From Camarhynchus parvulus (taxonomy: Eukaryota; Chordata; Aves; Passeriformes; Thraupidae), in NCBI RefSeq assembly GCF_901933205.1, contig NC_044591.1, positions 1,957,501 through 2,021,500 on the forward strand: 64,000 bases of DNA. The letters run 5' to 3'. Position numbers and translations under genes: made by a program. Shown here piece after piece: positions 36,457 through 47,642 of this stretch. Below the pieces are notes generated by a model, which was not told where the DNA came from, ran no database searches, and saw nothing but the letters and a program-made list of their open reading frames with translations. Every line of letters starts with the position of its first letter. Position 1 is the stretch's first letter.

Positions 36457-37185
36457 GAGGAGTATTTGCCATGGTTCATAAAGATTTCAGAAATTGTGAT
36501 TGTGAGACCAAAGTGAAATCACAAGTGGGAAATTGTGGGAATTTCTGCCACAACCTGCTGTTGTTTTATCTCTGTGGTGAACCACATAAACAACAACAAA
36601 GAGATGCTTATGCCATATTCATCCAAACCACCCAAACACCTGAAACAGCATTTTCTTTGTCTTCAAGATACTATATTTGCATACATTTACATGAATTTAC
36701 AGTTTTTATACATATTTATCTCCACAAACAAAAGATTTAAAAAATATATTTACTACAGTATCTCATGGTGTAGGTAAAAAATCGAGTTTGTTCTCAGCTT
36801 CCAAATGAAAAATAAGGATCAGAAAATACTTTCCAGTTGTTCAAATAAAATAAGCATAAGCAAAATACAGCCTAAACAAACCAAGGAAAATACATCCTTA
36901 TGCAACACAATTGAAATTTCCTATTTTAGTAAGCTTGGCTCTGTTGCCTCAGTACCTTTTCTTTTCTAATATTAAAAAAAAAAAAATAGGCACAGATGGC
37001 TCCTGAATTTTCATTGTGATAAATCAGGAGAAAAGACATCACTGTAAACACTTCTGTGGTAGATTTTTCCATGTGCAAAAGAGGAAAATCCAGCCTTGCA
37101 GGACACACAATCAAAGGACTCCTCACAATTAACCCACCTCCTGTAATTTGTTTGGGGTTCCACCATGCAAATTGTCTCTCTGAGG
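36457..37185. other. no gene seen
   Basis: AT-rich single-copy-looking sequence with a short poly-A run near 36975. Confidence 0.4.
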
Positions 37186-37275
37186 ACCAGGGGAGCTGTG
37201 GCTGCCCCATCCCTGGAAGAGTCCTGGACCTTGGAGCAACCTGGGATAGTGGAAGGTGTCCCTGCCCATGGACAC
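37186..37275 (+). mobile_element. CR1 fragment
   Basis: GGAGCTGTGGCTGCCCCATCC through GATAGTGGAAGGTGTCCCTGCC. The terminal part is missing. Confidence 0.85.
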
Positions 37276-37754
37276 CTCTAGAACAGATGCAAAAGTGAAT
37301 TTGTTAAGGGTTGTCAGGTTATAAAAAAATAAAAAGCCAATTGGGAATCCCTCCCCAGGTGCTGAGCTGTTATAAATCTTCTGAAAGACGTGAGTCAAAA
37401 CTGCAAAAAAAAAAAATCATTATGCAAGACAATGGCAGTGGGAGGTGTTGGGGCTCTGTGACCATGGACACAGCTCCCAAACCATCATGTCCCAAAGTGG
37501 GCTGGGAAACCCCCAGAGCTGCTTTGCCCATGGGGACAGCACAGTCCCTTGGACAGAAATTGGAGCTGCAGGAATTGCTTTGCCAGTATTTTGGGTACAG
37601 GGAGTGATAACAAATCTATTTTGTTACTCAGGAATCCTGTATTTTTCCTGCTCACTTTTTAAATTAAGAACTTTTAGGGAAATGCATGCCTTTGCCAGAA
37701 ATGTTAATGTTTGTCCTGGATCCATGATGAATAATAGGGAAAATAAACAGAATT

Positions 37755-37850
37755 GTACAGAATTCCAGAATGATTTTGGTTGGAAGGGACCCTTAAGCCC
37801 ATCCAGTTCCACCCCCTGGAACACTTGGCCCAGGTGCCTCTCAGTCCTGA
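37755..37850 (-). mobile_element. CR1 LINE 3' end
   Basis: CAGAATTCCAGAATGATTTTGG, GAAGGGACCCTTAAGCCCATC and AGTTCCACCCCCTGG. Confidence 0.87.
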
Positions 37851-39861
37851 CCAGGAGGATGAATCCAGCTCAGATCCTGGGGCCTTGATCTCCTCTCCAC
37901 AGGGGCTCAGCTGCTCTGCACTGGGCACACTTTGGGTGCTGGCTTACTGACAGAAAGGGATTTGCATTTCTCTGGAGCAAAATTTATGGGAGGTTTATGG
38001 TCCCTTTCAGAAAATATCTGATATTTTTCAATCAAGGCAAAGCAGCAATTAAAGGGGGTGGACATTTTTATACTGCACTCCTGGATGTTTTGATGCTTTG
38101 CAGAGGTCACACTGCTCCCACTAATCTTCCTTTGTGGATGGGAACGGGGCCAGTTCTGGTTCATTTATTGTGCTGTGTATTTTTTAAAGCTGAATTGTTT
38201 ATTGTGCATCGGATTTTAATTTGCGTAGTGGTTTCCTGGGATTCTGAGTTACATTATTTGTCGGGAAAAGGACTTTGTAAAATTATAACTACTGGGCCCA
38301 GTGGAGTCCCTGATGTAGCACTTCAGTGCTGATATGCAGAGATTACAAAATAATCAATCAATGCTCAAACAGAGCATTGTGAGGTGTGAGGATTTCTTCA
38401 AAACAACTGGAATAGGAAGGAATTTCTTAGGGAGAAACTGCAGACAGCTGTGAAAGGCTGAAATCTCCAGCCCAGCCTTCAACTGCTGCATTGTGTCTGT
38501 CCAGATGACTTCAATGTCTGCACCAAAGCTGGGCAGAGAAATCCTTCCAACAAGCAGCAGGTCAGGACTTCCTGTGGTTTCTTGCCTCAAAAAATACATC
38601 CTAGGGAGGTAATATATTGCTGGACAATTTTCTAGGACAAGATGGAAATAAGAAAGAGTCTGATAAAAATTCAGTCTTCAATATCTTATTGGGTGAAGAG
38701 AGTCTGTGGGGCTGAGTGGAGACTTGGCCCAGGGACTGTGTTGCACAGGAATCGAGGAATTTCAAAGTTTGCTGTTGACTCCTGAGGTCACCACTCAAAT
38801 TCTGAGTGTGCTGAGGGACCAACAGAAACACTGGCATCTCAAAAGAACATCCCCTGTGAGCTCCCTCCACATATAACTATACTGCTAATTTTATATTTTT
38901 TGCTAACAAAAGCCCCTTGAGCAGAGCACCAGCAGTGTCACAGAGGAGCCCTGGTGTGGCTGAGAGCACTTTGCACACCCTGAGTCTTCCTGTGAGGGTC
39001 TCCAGGGTGGTTGCTGCCCTTACTGGCAGCTCTGTGCTCACCACTCAGCCCCTGCTCCTCTCAGGCCTGCTGGCACTGCCAGCCCCTCTCCCACACCTTG
39101 TGCTCAAATATTCCTCTCTTTTTTCTTTTTCCTCCTCCCTTTCACCCTCCATTGATGGAACCCCCAGTTTTTATTGGATTACTTTGTTGTTCTGAGCATT
39201 CCCTTACTCTGAGAGGGCTCCAGGGCCATCCTTGCAGATGGTCACAGTGTCACAGCAACACCTCAGCACGCAGTGACTCAATCCCATCACAGGAATTGTC
39301 TGATGCGCCCTGCCCTTGCGTGAGGGGGAACTGCTGATTGCACCCATGACTGTTTTGAGCATTTGTTTTCTGCACCAGGGAGCCCTGGGCGGCTTCCAGG
39401 ACGTGCAGCGTGGCCTGGCTTGCTTCCATCCTGCTCATGTTCCAGGCTATTGGAGCAGCAGATTAAATCCCAGCTGCACTTGGGCAGGAGCACTCCGTGG
39501 TGCCCTCTCCCCCTGTGCCTGTGCATCTCCACTGTAGGCTTGGCTCAGATTCCTTCTCTTCCCAGCTCCTCAGGGGCTTCTGCACTCTCTGAACCTGCGC
39601 CTGCTCTGGGAGCCCCGAGCTCACACCCCACACGAGCTCCTGCTCTCTGCCAGCAGCAGCACAGCTCCCAGGGCAGGGCATCACTCTGAGGACACCCCAA
39701 CCACCTCACAGGAGCCTCACTCCCTCTTTGTTTCACACATGAGTGGGGTGTCAGGAGAGATGGGTGTTACCTGAGCTTCTTCAAGCACATGCAAGAAAAG
39801 GATAAAGACAATAATCCTGATGCTGAAACCACTGACTCCTGGATGAATTAAATCCTCTGCC
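37851..39861. other. no gene supported
   Basis: Single-copy-looking sequence. The GC-richer part at 38900-39740 has overlapping open frames on both strands without recognisable motifs. Confidence 0.4.
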
Positions 39862-40138
39862 ATGTATAGGACAAGGGGGAATGGTTTCCCACTGCCAGAG
39901 GGCAGGGTTAGGTGGGACACTGGGAAGGAATTCCTGGCTGTGAGGGTGGGCAGGCCCTGCGCAGGGTGCCCAGAGCAGCTGTGGCTGCCCCATCCCTGGA
40001 AGTGTCCAAGGCCAGGTTGGATGGGGCTTGGAGCAGCCTGGGATAGTGGGAGGTGTCCCTGGCTGTGGCAGGGGGTGGCACTGGATGAGCTCTAAGGTCC
40101 TTTCCCACCAAAACTATTCCATGTGCTGTGATTCTCTA
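39862..40138 (+). mobile_element. CR1 LINE 3' fragment
   Basis: GGGGGAATGGTTTCCCACTGC through GTCCAAGGCCAGGTTGGATGG to a tail at TATTCCATGTGCTGTGATTC. Confidence 0.92.
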
Positions 40139-41582
40139 GATCAGCCAGTGTTGGCTGTGAACATCCAGGAAGGATGTTGCCATCCTGGGAGCCATCCCAA
40201 AATCTGTGCACATCCTTTCTGGGGACACTTCCCATTTTTAAATTTGCTGTCATGGCAAACAGTGGCCGTTACCCTGATGAAGTCCAGCCCCTCCTGACTC
40301 TCACAAGTCAGTCAGGACATCTCAGCAGATACAGGACTTCATGTGGCATCACATGGCACAAGGAAGGCTCAGACTGCGATCTGACATCTTCAAGCTTGGA
40401 CGAATTAAAGGGAAGCTGGAGGCTCCTTTTATTTCCTTATCTCTCTATTTTTTCATCTTTGTTGCTCTCCAAAGCCCCTTGATTTGTCTTTTCCCCACCT
40501 CCCCCAGATAAGTGTTTGTAGACTTGTGTAGTCCTCAAATGCTCTTCCCCTGTGTCCCACAGTGTGTCCCACCCTCCAGCCAGCAACTCCCATCAGTGTG
40601 TGAGGTGTTCCAGAGACATTTTATGTCCCACTTTGTCCCAGATTTGTCCCAGAACCTGCATGGTGTTAAGTGATCAGAGGCTTTTCTGCATCCTCACAAG
40701 GAAGGGGCACTGAGGTGCAATGGCAGGAGGGGACCCAGAGTGACACCCCTGAGTGGCTTCATCTCTTGCAATAAGCAGTGTCAGCAGATTTTTGGGAGTG
40801 ATGGGGCTGAACCCAAACCAACAGCAACTAAACACTCTGGCCAAGAGAACTGATACTGGGATAGTGAATATTTCCCCAGTTTTACCAGCTCCCCATGTGG
40901 AGCTGTGGCAGCTTTCTTCCACAAGTTGTGGGAAACAGCCTATTTTTCACCATGGAATTGACCTACTCTTCCCAGCAGAGCTTGTTTCTCCCAGTTTGAG
41001 GGCTGCAGGGCAAAATATTTTCCAATTGCCTGTTTGGGAGCACTTTGGTCCCATCTTTCAGATTTTTGATTTAACCAACTGCTTTTCTTACATCTTCATC
41101 AGTATATCTGATAATTAGCTGAAAGTGATTGGAAATTGTGGCTGGACATTTTTATATTCGGCTCCCTCTTGTGCTCATTCCATCCTCCTGCTGACTCCTC
41201 TCTTCCCATGTTTTTCCACAACCTTTTGCCAGCAGGATGCTCTCACATCTCACCCACGGTGCTCAGGTGGAGCTGAAATTAAATGAAATGTGCCTGCCCA
41301 TCCCTAGCAGAAATATCACTCCTTGGAGGAATAAATTGGGAACTAAACAGGAGCTGCTGCCAGGCAGAGTTGGCACCAACCCACAATCCTGATAATTGGG
41401 TTTGCATCGGGAATGGCTGCCAGGGGAGGCTCAGCACCTGCCCAGAGCAGTTACAGCCAGACCACGAGTGGGAAGGAGGGGGAGAAGATTCTTACCCTGT
41501 GCTGTGGCACTGGGCAGGTCCTGGGCTGAAGAGAGCAGAGTGGGAATGACAGAGAAGTGTGAGAGACAGACACTCCAAGGAT
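40139..41582. other. no gene or named repeat seen
   Basis: Single-copy-looking sequence. Confidence 0.4.
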
Positions 41583-41690
41583 GCCAGAATCCCAGAATCA
41601 GTTAGTTTGGAAAAGACCTTTGCGATCATTGAGTCCAACCCATGACCTGACACCACCTTGTCACCCAGAGCACGGCACTGACACCCCTGG
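41583..41690 (-). mobile_element. CR1 LINE 3' end
   Basis: CCAGAATCCCAGAATCAGTTAG, GTTTGGAAAAGACCTTTGCG and GATCATTGAGTCCAACCC. Confidence 0.88.
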
Positions 41691-44600
41691 GAGAGGGTGC
41701 ATGGCACAGGTCACTTCAGACTTCCAAGCTCCACCCAAATTCCTTCCAAGAATTTTGGAGGATTAGCAGGACTGTTCTGATGTGTAAGTGTTTGTGATAA
41801 TCTTTGTGTCTTGCTTGGTGTGAATGCCCAGAGCCCTCAAAATGCCATGAAGCCAGGAACTTGGTGTGTGCAATGGGCAGGTCTGGGAGACTCCCAAGTG
41901 TCCATGGTAAATAATTAGACCCTTAATTACAGGTTGCCCACACCATCTCAGTGATAGCTTGTGACTATACTTCAACTATGCTGTATTTCCTCAATTCCTG
42001 TTTGTATCTGCGAAAGGGCCTGGAATCCTGGCCAGGGGAAAAAGATTTTTTTTTTCTTTTAGTTTTTATGTCTTTGAGTGTTTCTGGGCATGAAACATCC
42101 ATTTACTTTTATTGTTTTTTCATAATTTTTTGTCAGCTTGGCTAGTGCTGGGGACTGTAATATAACTGCATTTCAGCTCTGCCTGTGCAATAATTCTACC
42201 TGGACCATTAAAACCAAGTTTGCTCATTAGCCTTGAGGGGCAGGGGTGGATGTGCCAGAGCACTGCATGTTGAGGAAAAAGCACTTTTCAGGACAATGAG
42301 TGGATAATGTGGATAATGTGAATTTGGGGGATATAATGTGAATTTCCACTTCAGGCTCTGAGAGGAAAGGGATGAAAGGTGAGGGGTCCATGGGCTGGAG
42401 GGACAGGGAGCTTGGAGCAGTGAGGGCTGGGGGTAAGTGGGACACAACTGCAAAGAGAATGGGAGCAAAGTCCTTATAAATGAGGTGTAGCTGCAAGAGA
42501 GAATGGGAGCACAGCCATTCCTTTTTGCATATCAGATATCAGAATGATCCTCACCTGAGCTGATACTGCTGAAGGCAGAGTCCTTGCAAAGGGGAAGAAT
42601 CATAACCAATGTCAGGTTAGAATGGGACCACAAGCACCACCTCGTTTTGTTTTGAGCTGTTGATTTGTGACCCTCATGTCTTCAGGGCAATGGTGGTGAG
42701 CAAGTTGAGAACTTGTCCTTACCTGAGAGCAGGTTCTGGAAGAGTTTCCTTTCCAGCTGAAGAGGTGCTCATGACAGATGGGCCTGGGTCCATCCCAGCC
42801 AGCTGGGGGCTGGGGATTTGTAGAGTGTGATTTGATTCATCAATTTATCCCAATTTTACCTTTTGATGTGAGAGGAATCCACTCTGCTGACTGGAGTCAT
42901 TAAAACTCACTGAGAAAGGAGTTCAAAGGGTTCGAAGTTCTGAGATGTAGGTGTTTATATTTTGCCAGATTATTCTATTCTTAGTGGTCCAGAGTCTTTT
43001 AACTTGTAGAGTAACTACAGTTTAAGGGACACTGTTACAATATTATGTGGTTTCATTACTGCTCCTTAGGGCAGAATTTGGTCTCTTAAACCAATAAAGT
43101 GAATTTTGTTTTTGTCTGGTTTTGATGCTGGGAATGTTAATGAAGCATTTTCTATTTGTTTGGTTCCCCGATGAGTAATTCTGAAAACATTTTTAAGCCC
43201 TGTGTTTCTATAGGCTGTTGCAAACACATTGAGTCACTTCTTAAAGCACAGATTCAGTGAAATGTGAGCAGATGGGCAGAGTTTGCATGTTTGTTGTATG
43301 GATTGTGGAGCCAGTCTCTGACACGGGTGAAATAACAGTGGGATATTTTTAAATTCAGCAGCAAGCATACACAAAACCTTAAACATTATTCATAGTGGTA
43401 ACTTAGATTCTGTAAAAGTTCAAGTAAAAAAAAAGGGCAAATTCACACAGGGCTGTCAGAGCTGGTGTAAAACACCTGCTGATTGAGTCAGGTCACCCCT
43501 GTCACCCCCCTCCCTCCCAGTGGCAGAGCAGGTTCTGCTCTTCTCAGGATGCTGCTCTGGCACCAAGTTACAAAAAGGAGTTTGGACTGAGATTGTGACT
43601 GGCTGCTCTCCATGACTGAGTGGGCTACCCCAGAACTCCACCTTTTCCTGTCTGCCATGCACAGCCTCTCCCAAATCCTCTGTACAGATCTTTCCAGGTC
43701 CCCTTTCCCCCCTCTGTGCCAGGGAAGGGTTCTCCTGCCCACACTGAGCTCCTGTTCACCTTCCCAGGGTCAGCCAGGCTTTGGTGAGATAAGCTTTGCT
43801 GCAGCTCAGGTAATGAGTTTGACTCAGGAGTGGCAAAGAACATGATTTGCTGTAAATGAGAATGAATTAGAACCCCCAAAAGTTGGTGAAGAGGTGTGAG
43901 GGTGATTCACTAGAAAAGACTTTGTGTCTGCATTTCTGATGGAAAGCTAAAACAACTCCAGCTTTCCATCACACAGATGGAGGTTGTCTGGTGTGGTGCT
44001 TCCTCCTGGCCAGTGGGTGACATGGGATGTAAATCCTAATCTTTCTTGGAAGCTTTTGTGGGTCAACAATCACTTCTTTTGTTTCAAAGCAAAAAAGACA
44101 GCCCCTCGCTGGCTCATAGCCCTCACTCAAAAGGACCAGAATTAGACCACTCCAGGATCTTGCAATCAGACATCCCATCCCATGGGCTTGGCTGTGTCAG
44201 GAGTGTCATGGCAGTGATATTGTCCTCAGGAAATCAGCACCAAATGTGCCTGCACTCATCCCTCTGGGTGTGACCACACAGGACAGTGGCATTTCCACAG
44301 GATTTATTGCTGTTGCTATAGCCCAGACTAAATATTGGACACACGGTGTTGCACAAGGTATGGGATGTGATCTCCTACAAAGTCCAGAGGAAACCAACAC
44401 AGCAGCAGCTCTGCAAGGCAAGGTTTGCATGGTTCCAGGTGCTGATCAGGGAACTGAGATTATCTGAGAAAAGGCAGGGAATTTCTGAGCCTTCAGTGAT
44501 GGTGTCTTTATTCAAAACTGAAGCTGAAGAACAGCCCACAGAGTGAAAGCACTGGGAGAACCAGAGAGAAGGGATCAGAGAGGGGTTTTTTTCTCATCCT

Positions 44601-45005
44601 CTCTGAGACATGTCCACATCCAAGAGTCTGTGTGGACCAGCAGCAGCAGGATATTGCTCTGCAAGAGGATACACCTCATACCAGAACATGCACTTGGAAG
44701 GGTCTTTGATTGTGCACATTTCTATAAGACCTTGTGCAGTGCCCCTGTCACACTTCTCTCTGGATTTCCACGCTGTGCAGCCTCTGCTATGCCCTGCAGT
44801 TTGGATATTCACTTCAGGGTCAGAACTATCCTGCCCTCCCCCTCTGCTTGCTTTTATTTCAGCTCCACCCAGGGCTGAAACCACAATATCCCCTAATTTT
44901 GGAGAGGCATTGAGGAGCCAGGACTGTGAAGTTGTGATGGTCCTGTCTGCCCTTGTGTCTGACATTGTCCTCATCACAGAGATGTGGTGTTGGCCATTGA
45001 CAGCA
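41691..45005. other. no gene supported over 3.3 kb
   Basis: No exon, RNA gene or interspersed repeat I can name. It holds a small GGATAATGTG repetition near 42300-42345 and a perfect 12-bp hairpin at 43937-43971. Confidence 0.42.
43937..43971. other. perfect 12-bp inverted repeat with 11-base loop
   Basis: TGATGGAAAGCT at 43937-43948 and AGCTTTCCATCA at 43960-43971 are exact reverse complements. There is no flanking conservation or precursor-length stem to support a microRNA. Confidence 0.6.
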
Positions 45006-45740
45006 CAAAATCATTGATTTACTGAGGTTGGAACAGACCTTCAAGGTCCAATTGTTCCTCCAGCACTGCCAGGGCCGCCACTAAACATGACCCCAGGTGC
45101 CACATTCACACATCTTTTGAACACCTCCAGAGATGGTGGCTCTACCACTGCCCCATTCCAATTCCAAAACTTTCTGAGAAAAACATTTCCAAATATCCAA
45201 CCTACACTTCTGTTGGTGCAACTTGAGGGTGCTTCCTCTTGTCCTGTCCCTGTTCCCTGGGAGCAAAGCCTGACCCCTCTGGCTGCTCCCTGTCAGGAGT
45301 GGTGCAGAGCCACAAGGTCCCCCCTGAGCCTCCTTTTCTCCAAGCTGAGCCCCTTTCCAGCTCCCTCAGCTGCTCCTGGGGCTCCAGACCCTTTTCCAGC
45401 TCTGTTCCCTTCTCTGGACACGCTCCAGCCCCTCAGTGTCTTTCCTGTCATGAGGAGCCCAGAACTGACCCAGGATTTGAGGTGGGGCCTCACCAGTGCC
45501 CAGCACAGGGGGACAATCACTGCCCTGGTCCTGTGGTCACACCATGGCTGGGACAGGCCAGGTGCTGTGGTTTTCTTGGCCGCCTGGGCACACCTGCGCT
45601 CCTGTTCAGCCACTGTCACCAGCACATCCAGGGCCTTTTCCTCCTGGGCAGGAGTCCAGGCACTCTGCCCACACCTGGAGCTCTGCCTGGGGTTGGTGTG
45701 ACCCATTTCCCTGTCCTGCCTGCCTTGGCATGGTGTGGGC
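45006..45740 (-). mobile_element. CR1 LINE fragment, longest in the window (about 735 bp)
   Basis: From GAGGTTGGAACAGACCTTCAAG it continues through the usual CR1 3' UTR (CTCCAGAGATGGTGGCTC, CAGGAGTGGTGCAGAGCCAC, GGATTTGAGGTGGGGCCTC). It then reaches GGGTTGGTGTGACCCATTTCC, which I read as the far 3' part of the coding half of the element. It carries no usable reverse transcriptase frame. Confidence 0.9.
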
Positions 45741-46663
45741 ACAGAGAGGGATAACGAAATGCACTAGTGACTCTGCAGGTGCAAGGGCACCGTCGCCAAG
45801 GTGGTGCTCCCCAGGCTGATGCACTTTCCCTCAGATCTTCACCCCCAGCTGCAGAAACCCAGTGGGTATGTTTGCAGCCAGACATCCTGCCCAAAACATA
45901 CAGAAAGGTTCCCATGATTCCTGAATTTCACACCATGCTCACACACTTTCCTGGATACTGAAACCATTACAGAGCTGAGTCCAGCTGGAACATCCCACCT
46001 TATGTTCCTGTGCCCCTACAGCCAGCAGTGAGCTTCAGCTTCTACACTACTCCCACATCCGTTGAAGGACCAGCCAAGGAGCCAAGACAGAACCACATTG
46101 CTCTGCACTTTTCAAAGTTTATGATCCAGGAAAGAAACAGGCCCTCACTCCCCAGGGATCCCAAGCAGGGCCTGGTGTCAGACTGGTGCCATTTTTTAGC
46201 ACGTAATGCTTTTGGCAAACCCACGTAAGGGACCTTGTTTGTGATAGACAGGCTCTTGAAAAGCCCTGGAAAAATCCTTGGACTGACAAAGAGACATTTT
46301 CTGAGAGATCCAGGGAATTCTCAGCCCTTTGACAATAGTAGTTGATCACCACAGTAGTCATCAAACAGACAATATTAGAGTGGAAACTTTAGTGCCTGGC
46401 ATTTTTTTATGGCATCCAAACATATCCATCCAGCACATTCACACTTCTTTTTCCTGCAGGTGTGTCCAGGTGCTAGCTGGCCTGGGGGCCAACAACAAGT
46501 CATTAAAGTTGTCTTAAAAGTGGGAAGGATTGTTTGGCAAAAGAGTCATTTGCCTCCATCATTCCCTTTTGAATGGCATCCACAATGTCACAGAGGCAGG
46601 AGAGTCTGGTAAGACACAGATTTGGAGCCAGCTCCCAGGAGTGGAGGGAAGAGCATGGAATGT
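45741..46663. other. 3' flank of LACTBL1, probable 3' UTR in part
   Basis: This lies directly downstream of the LACTBL1 stop on the minus strand. I find no AATAAA or ATTAAA on that strand within the first 600 bases. CATAAA variants occur at about 46409 and 46117-46122. The cleavage site is therefore undetermined. Confidence 0.35.
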
Positions 46664-47642
46664 TTAGCTGTAGAACACGGGCTTGCGCAGCACACGCACT
46701 ACATTGTAGGTGTTCAGCCCCGGGGCGTCAAAGCCAGGGGACAAACCCTTGCGGTCAAAGGGGTAGAAATTAAAGAGCTGCCCATTCTGTGTCTCCAGTG
46801 AGATGGAGGCAGAGCCCAGGTGCAGAACACATGGGAACTCCTTGTCAAAAACGACTTGGAAAACGCGATCTTCCAGGTGGTGGAGCTTGATTGTCCGATA
46901 CTTTTCAGGGATCAGCTCTTCCACATGAGGCCCAAACTGCTGCATGAGGAGCACCCCACCAATTCCAACTTTGATCTCATAGAAAGTCAGGTTGGAATAG
47001 GTGTAGTAGCCAACATAGGGGATTGGGTTTGGAGGAGGAACCAAGCTTTTGTCGGCCTCTCTGAACGCTGTCTCCATAGCAGGGATGAGATGCTCGTATG
47101 TCTGAGTCACAATGTCCCCACCCTGCGGTCTGGGCCCTGCCATCAGCACAATGAAGCTCAGGCGGAGCTTGGGGATGAGAGAGAAGGTTGCTGAGTAACC
47201 ATCAAGGTCTCCATCCTTCCTGATGACATCATATCCCAACTGCTCATTAATCTCCCAGGGTGTGCCTGTCTTGTTAGCAAAGTATTCCCCGGAGCACTTG
47301 AGCAGGGGTGTCAGCATCGTCTTCACCGTGTCGGGCTCGAGCAGCCGGCGGTGGTAGGTGCCCAGGAAGACCATGGCCAGCTTGGCCAGGTCAGCAGCTG
47401 TGGAGTACATCTGGCCAGAGGGCCGGTACCAGCCCAGGTCGTAGAGCGGGGCTGGCTGCTGGCTGCCGTAGAAGCCCACGGCCATCTGGGAGCGGACGGG
47501 CGCCGTGATGTCGAAGCCCGTGTCCTCCATGCCCAGGCGCTCCAGGATGTTCTCCGAGATCCAGCGCTGGTACTGCCCGTCGGCTGCGTGCTCAGCCAGC
47601 ACGTGGGCCATCAGAGAGAAGGCCAGGTTGCTGTAGTGGCAT
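46664..47642 (-). CDS. LACTBL1: LACTBL1 last coding exon (E7)
   Basis: Encodes residues 244-568, opening with CHYSNLAFSL (YSN motif) and ending VFYS then TAA at 46666-46664. It contains KDG and the conserved-looking KDGDLDGYSATFSLIP segment. The acceptor is CTTCCTTCCAG at 47643. A plus-strand open frame across the exon is a shadow. Confidence 0.93.

Noticed and set aside
43937..43971. Hairpin as a microRNA
   Set aside because: The stem is only 12 bp, well short of a precursor, and flanking bases do not pair.
45087..45754. Frames of 149 to 204 codons
   Set aside because: They are readings of the longest CR1 fragment. They do not encode a reverse transcriptase domain and repeat the same translation seen at 31 kb.
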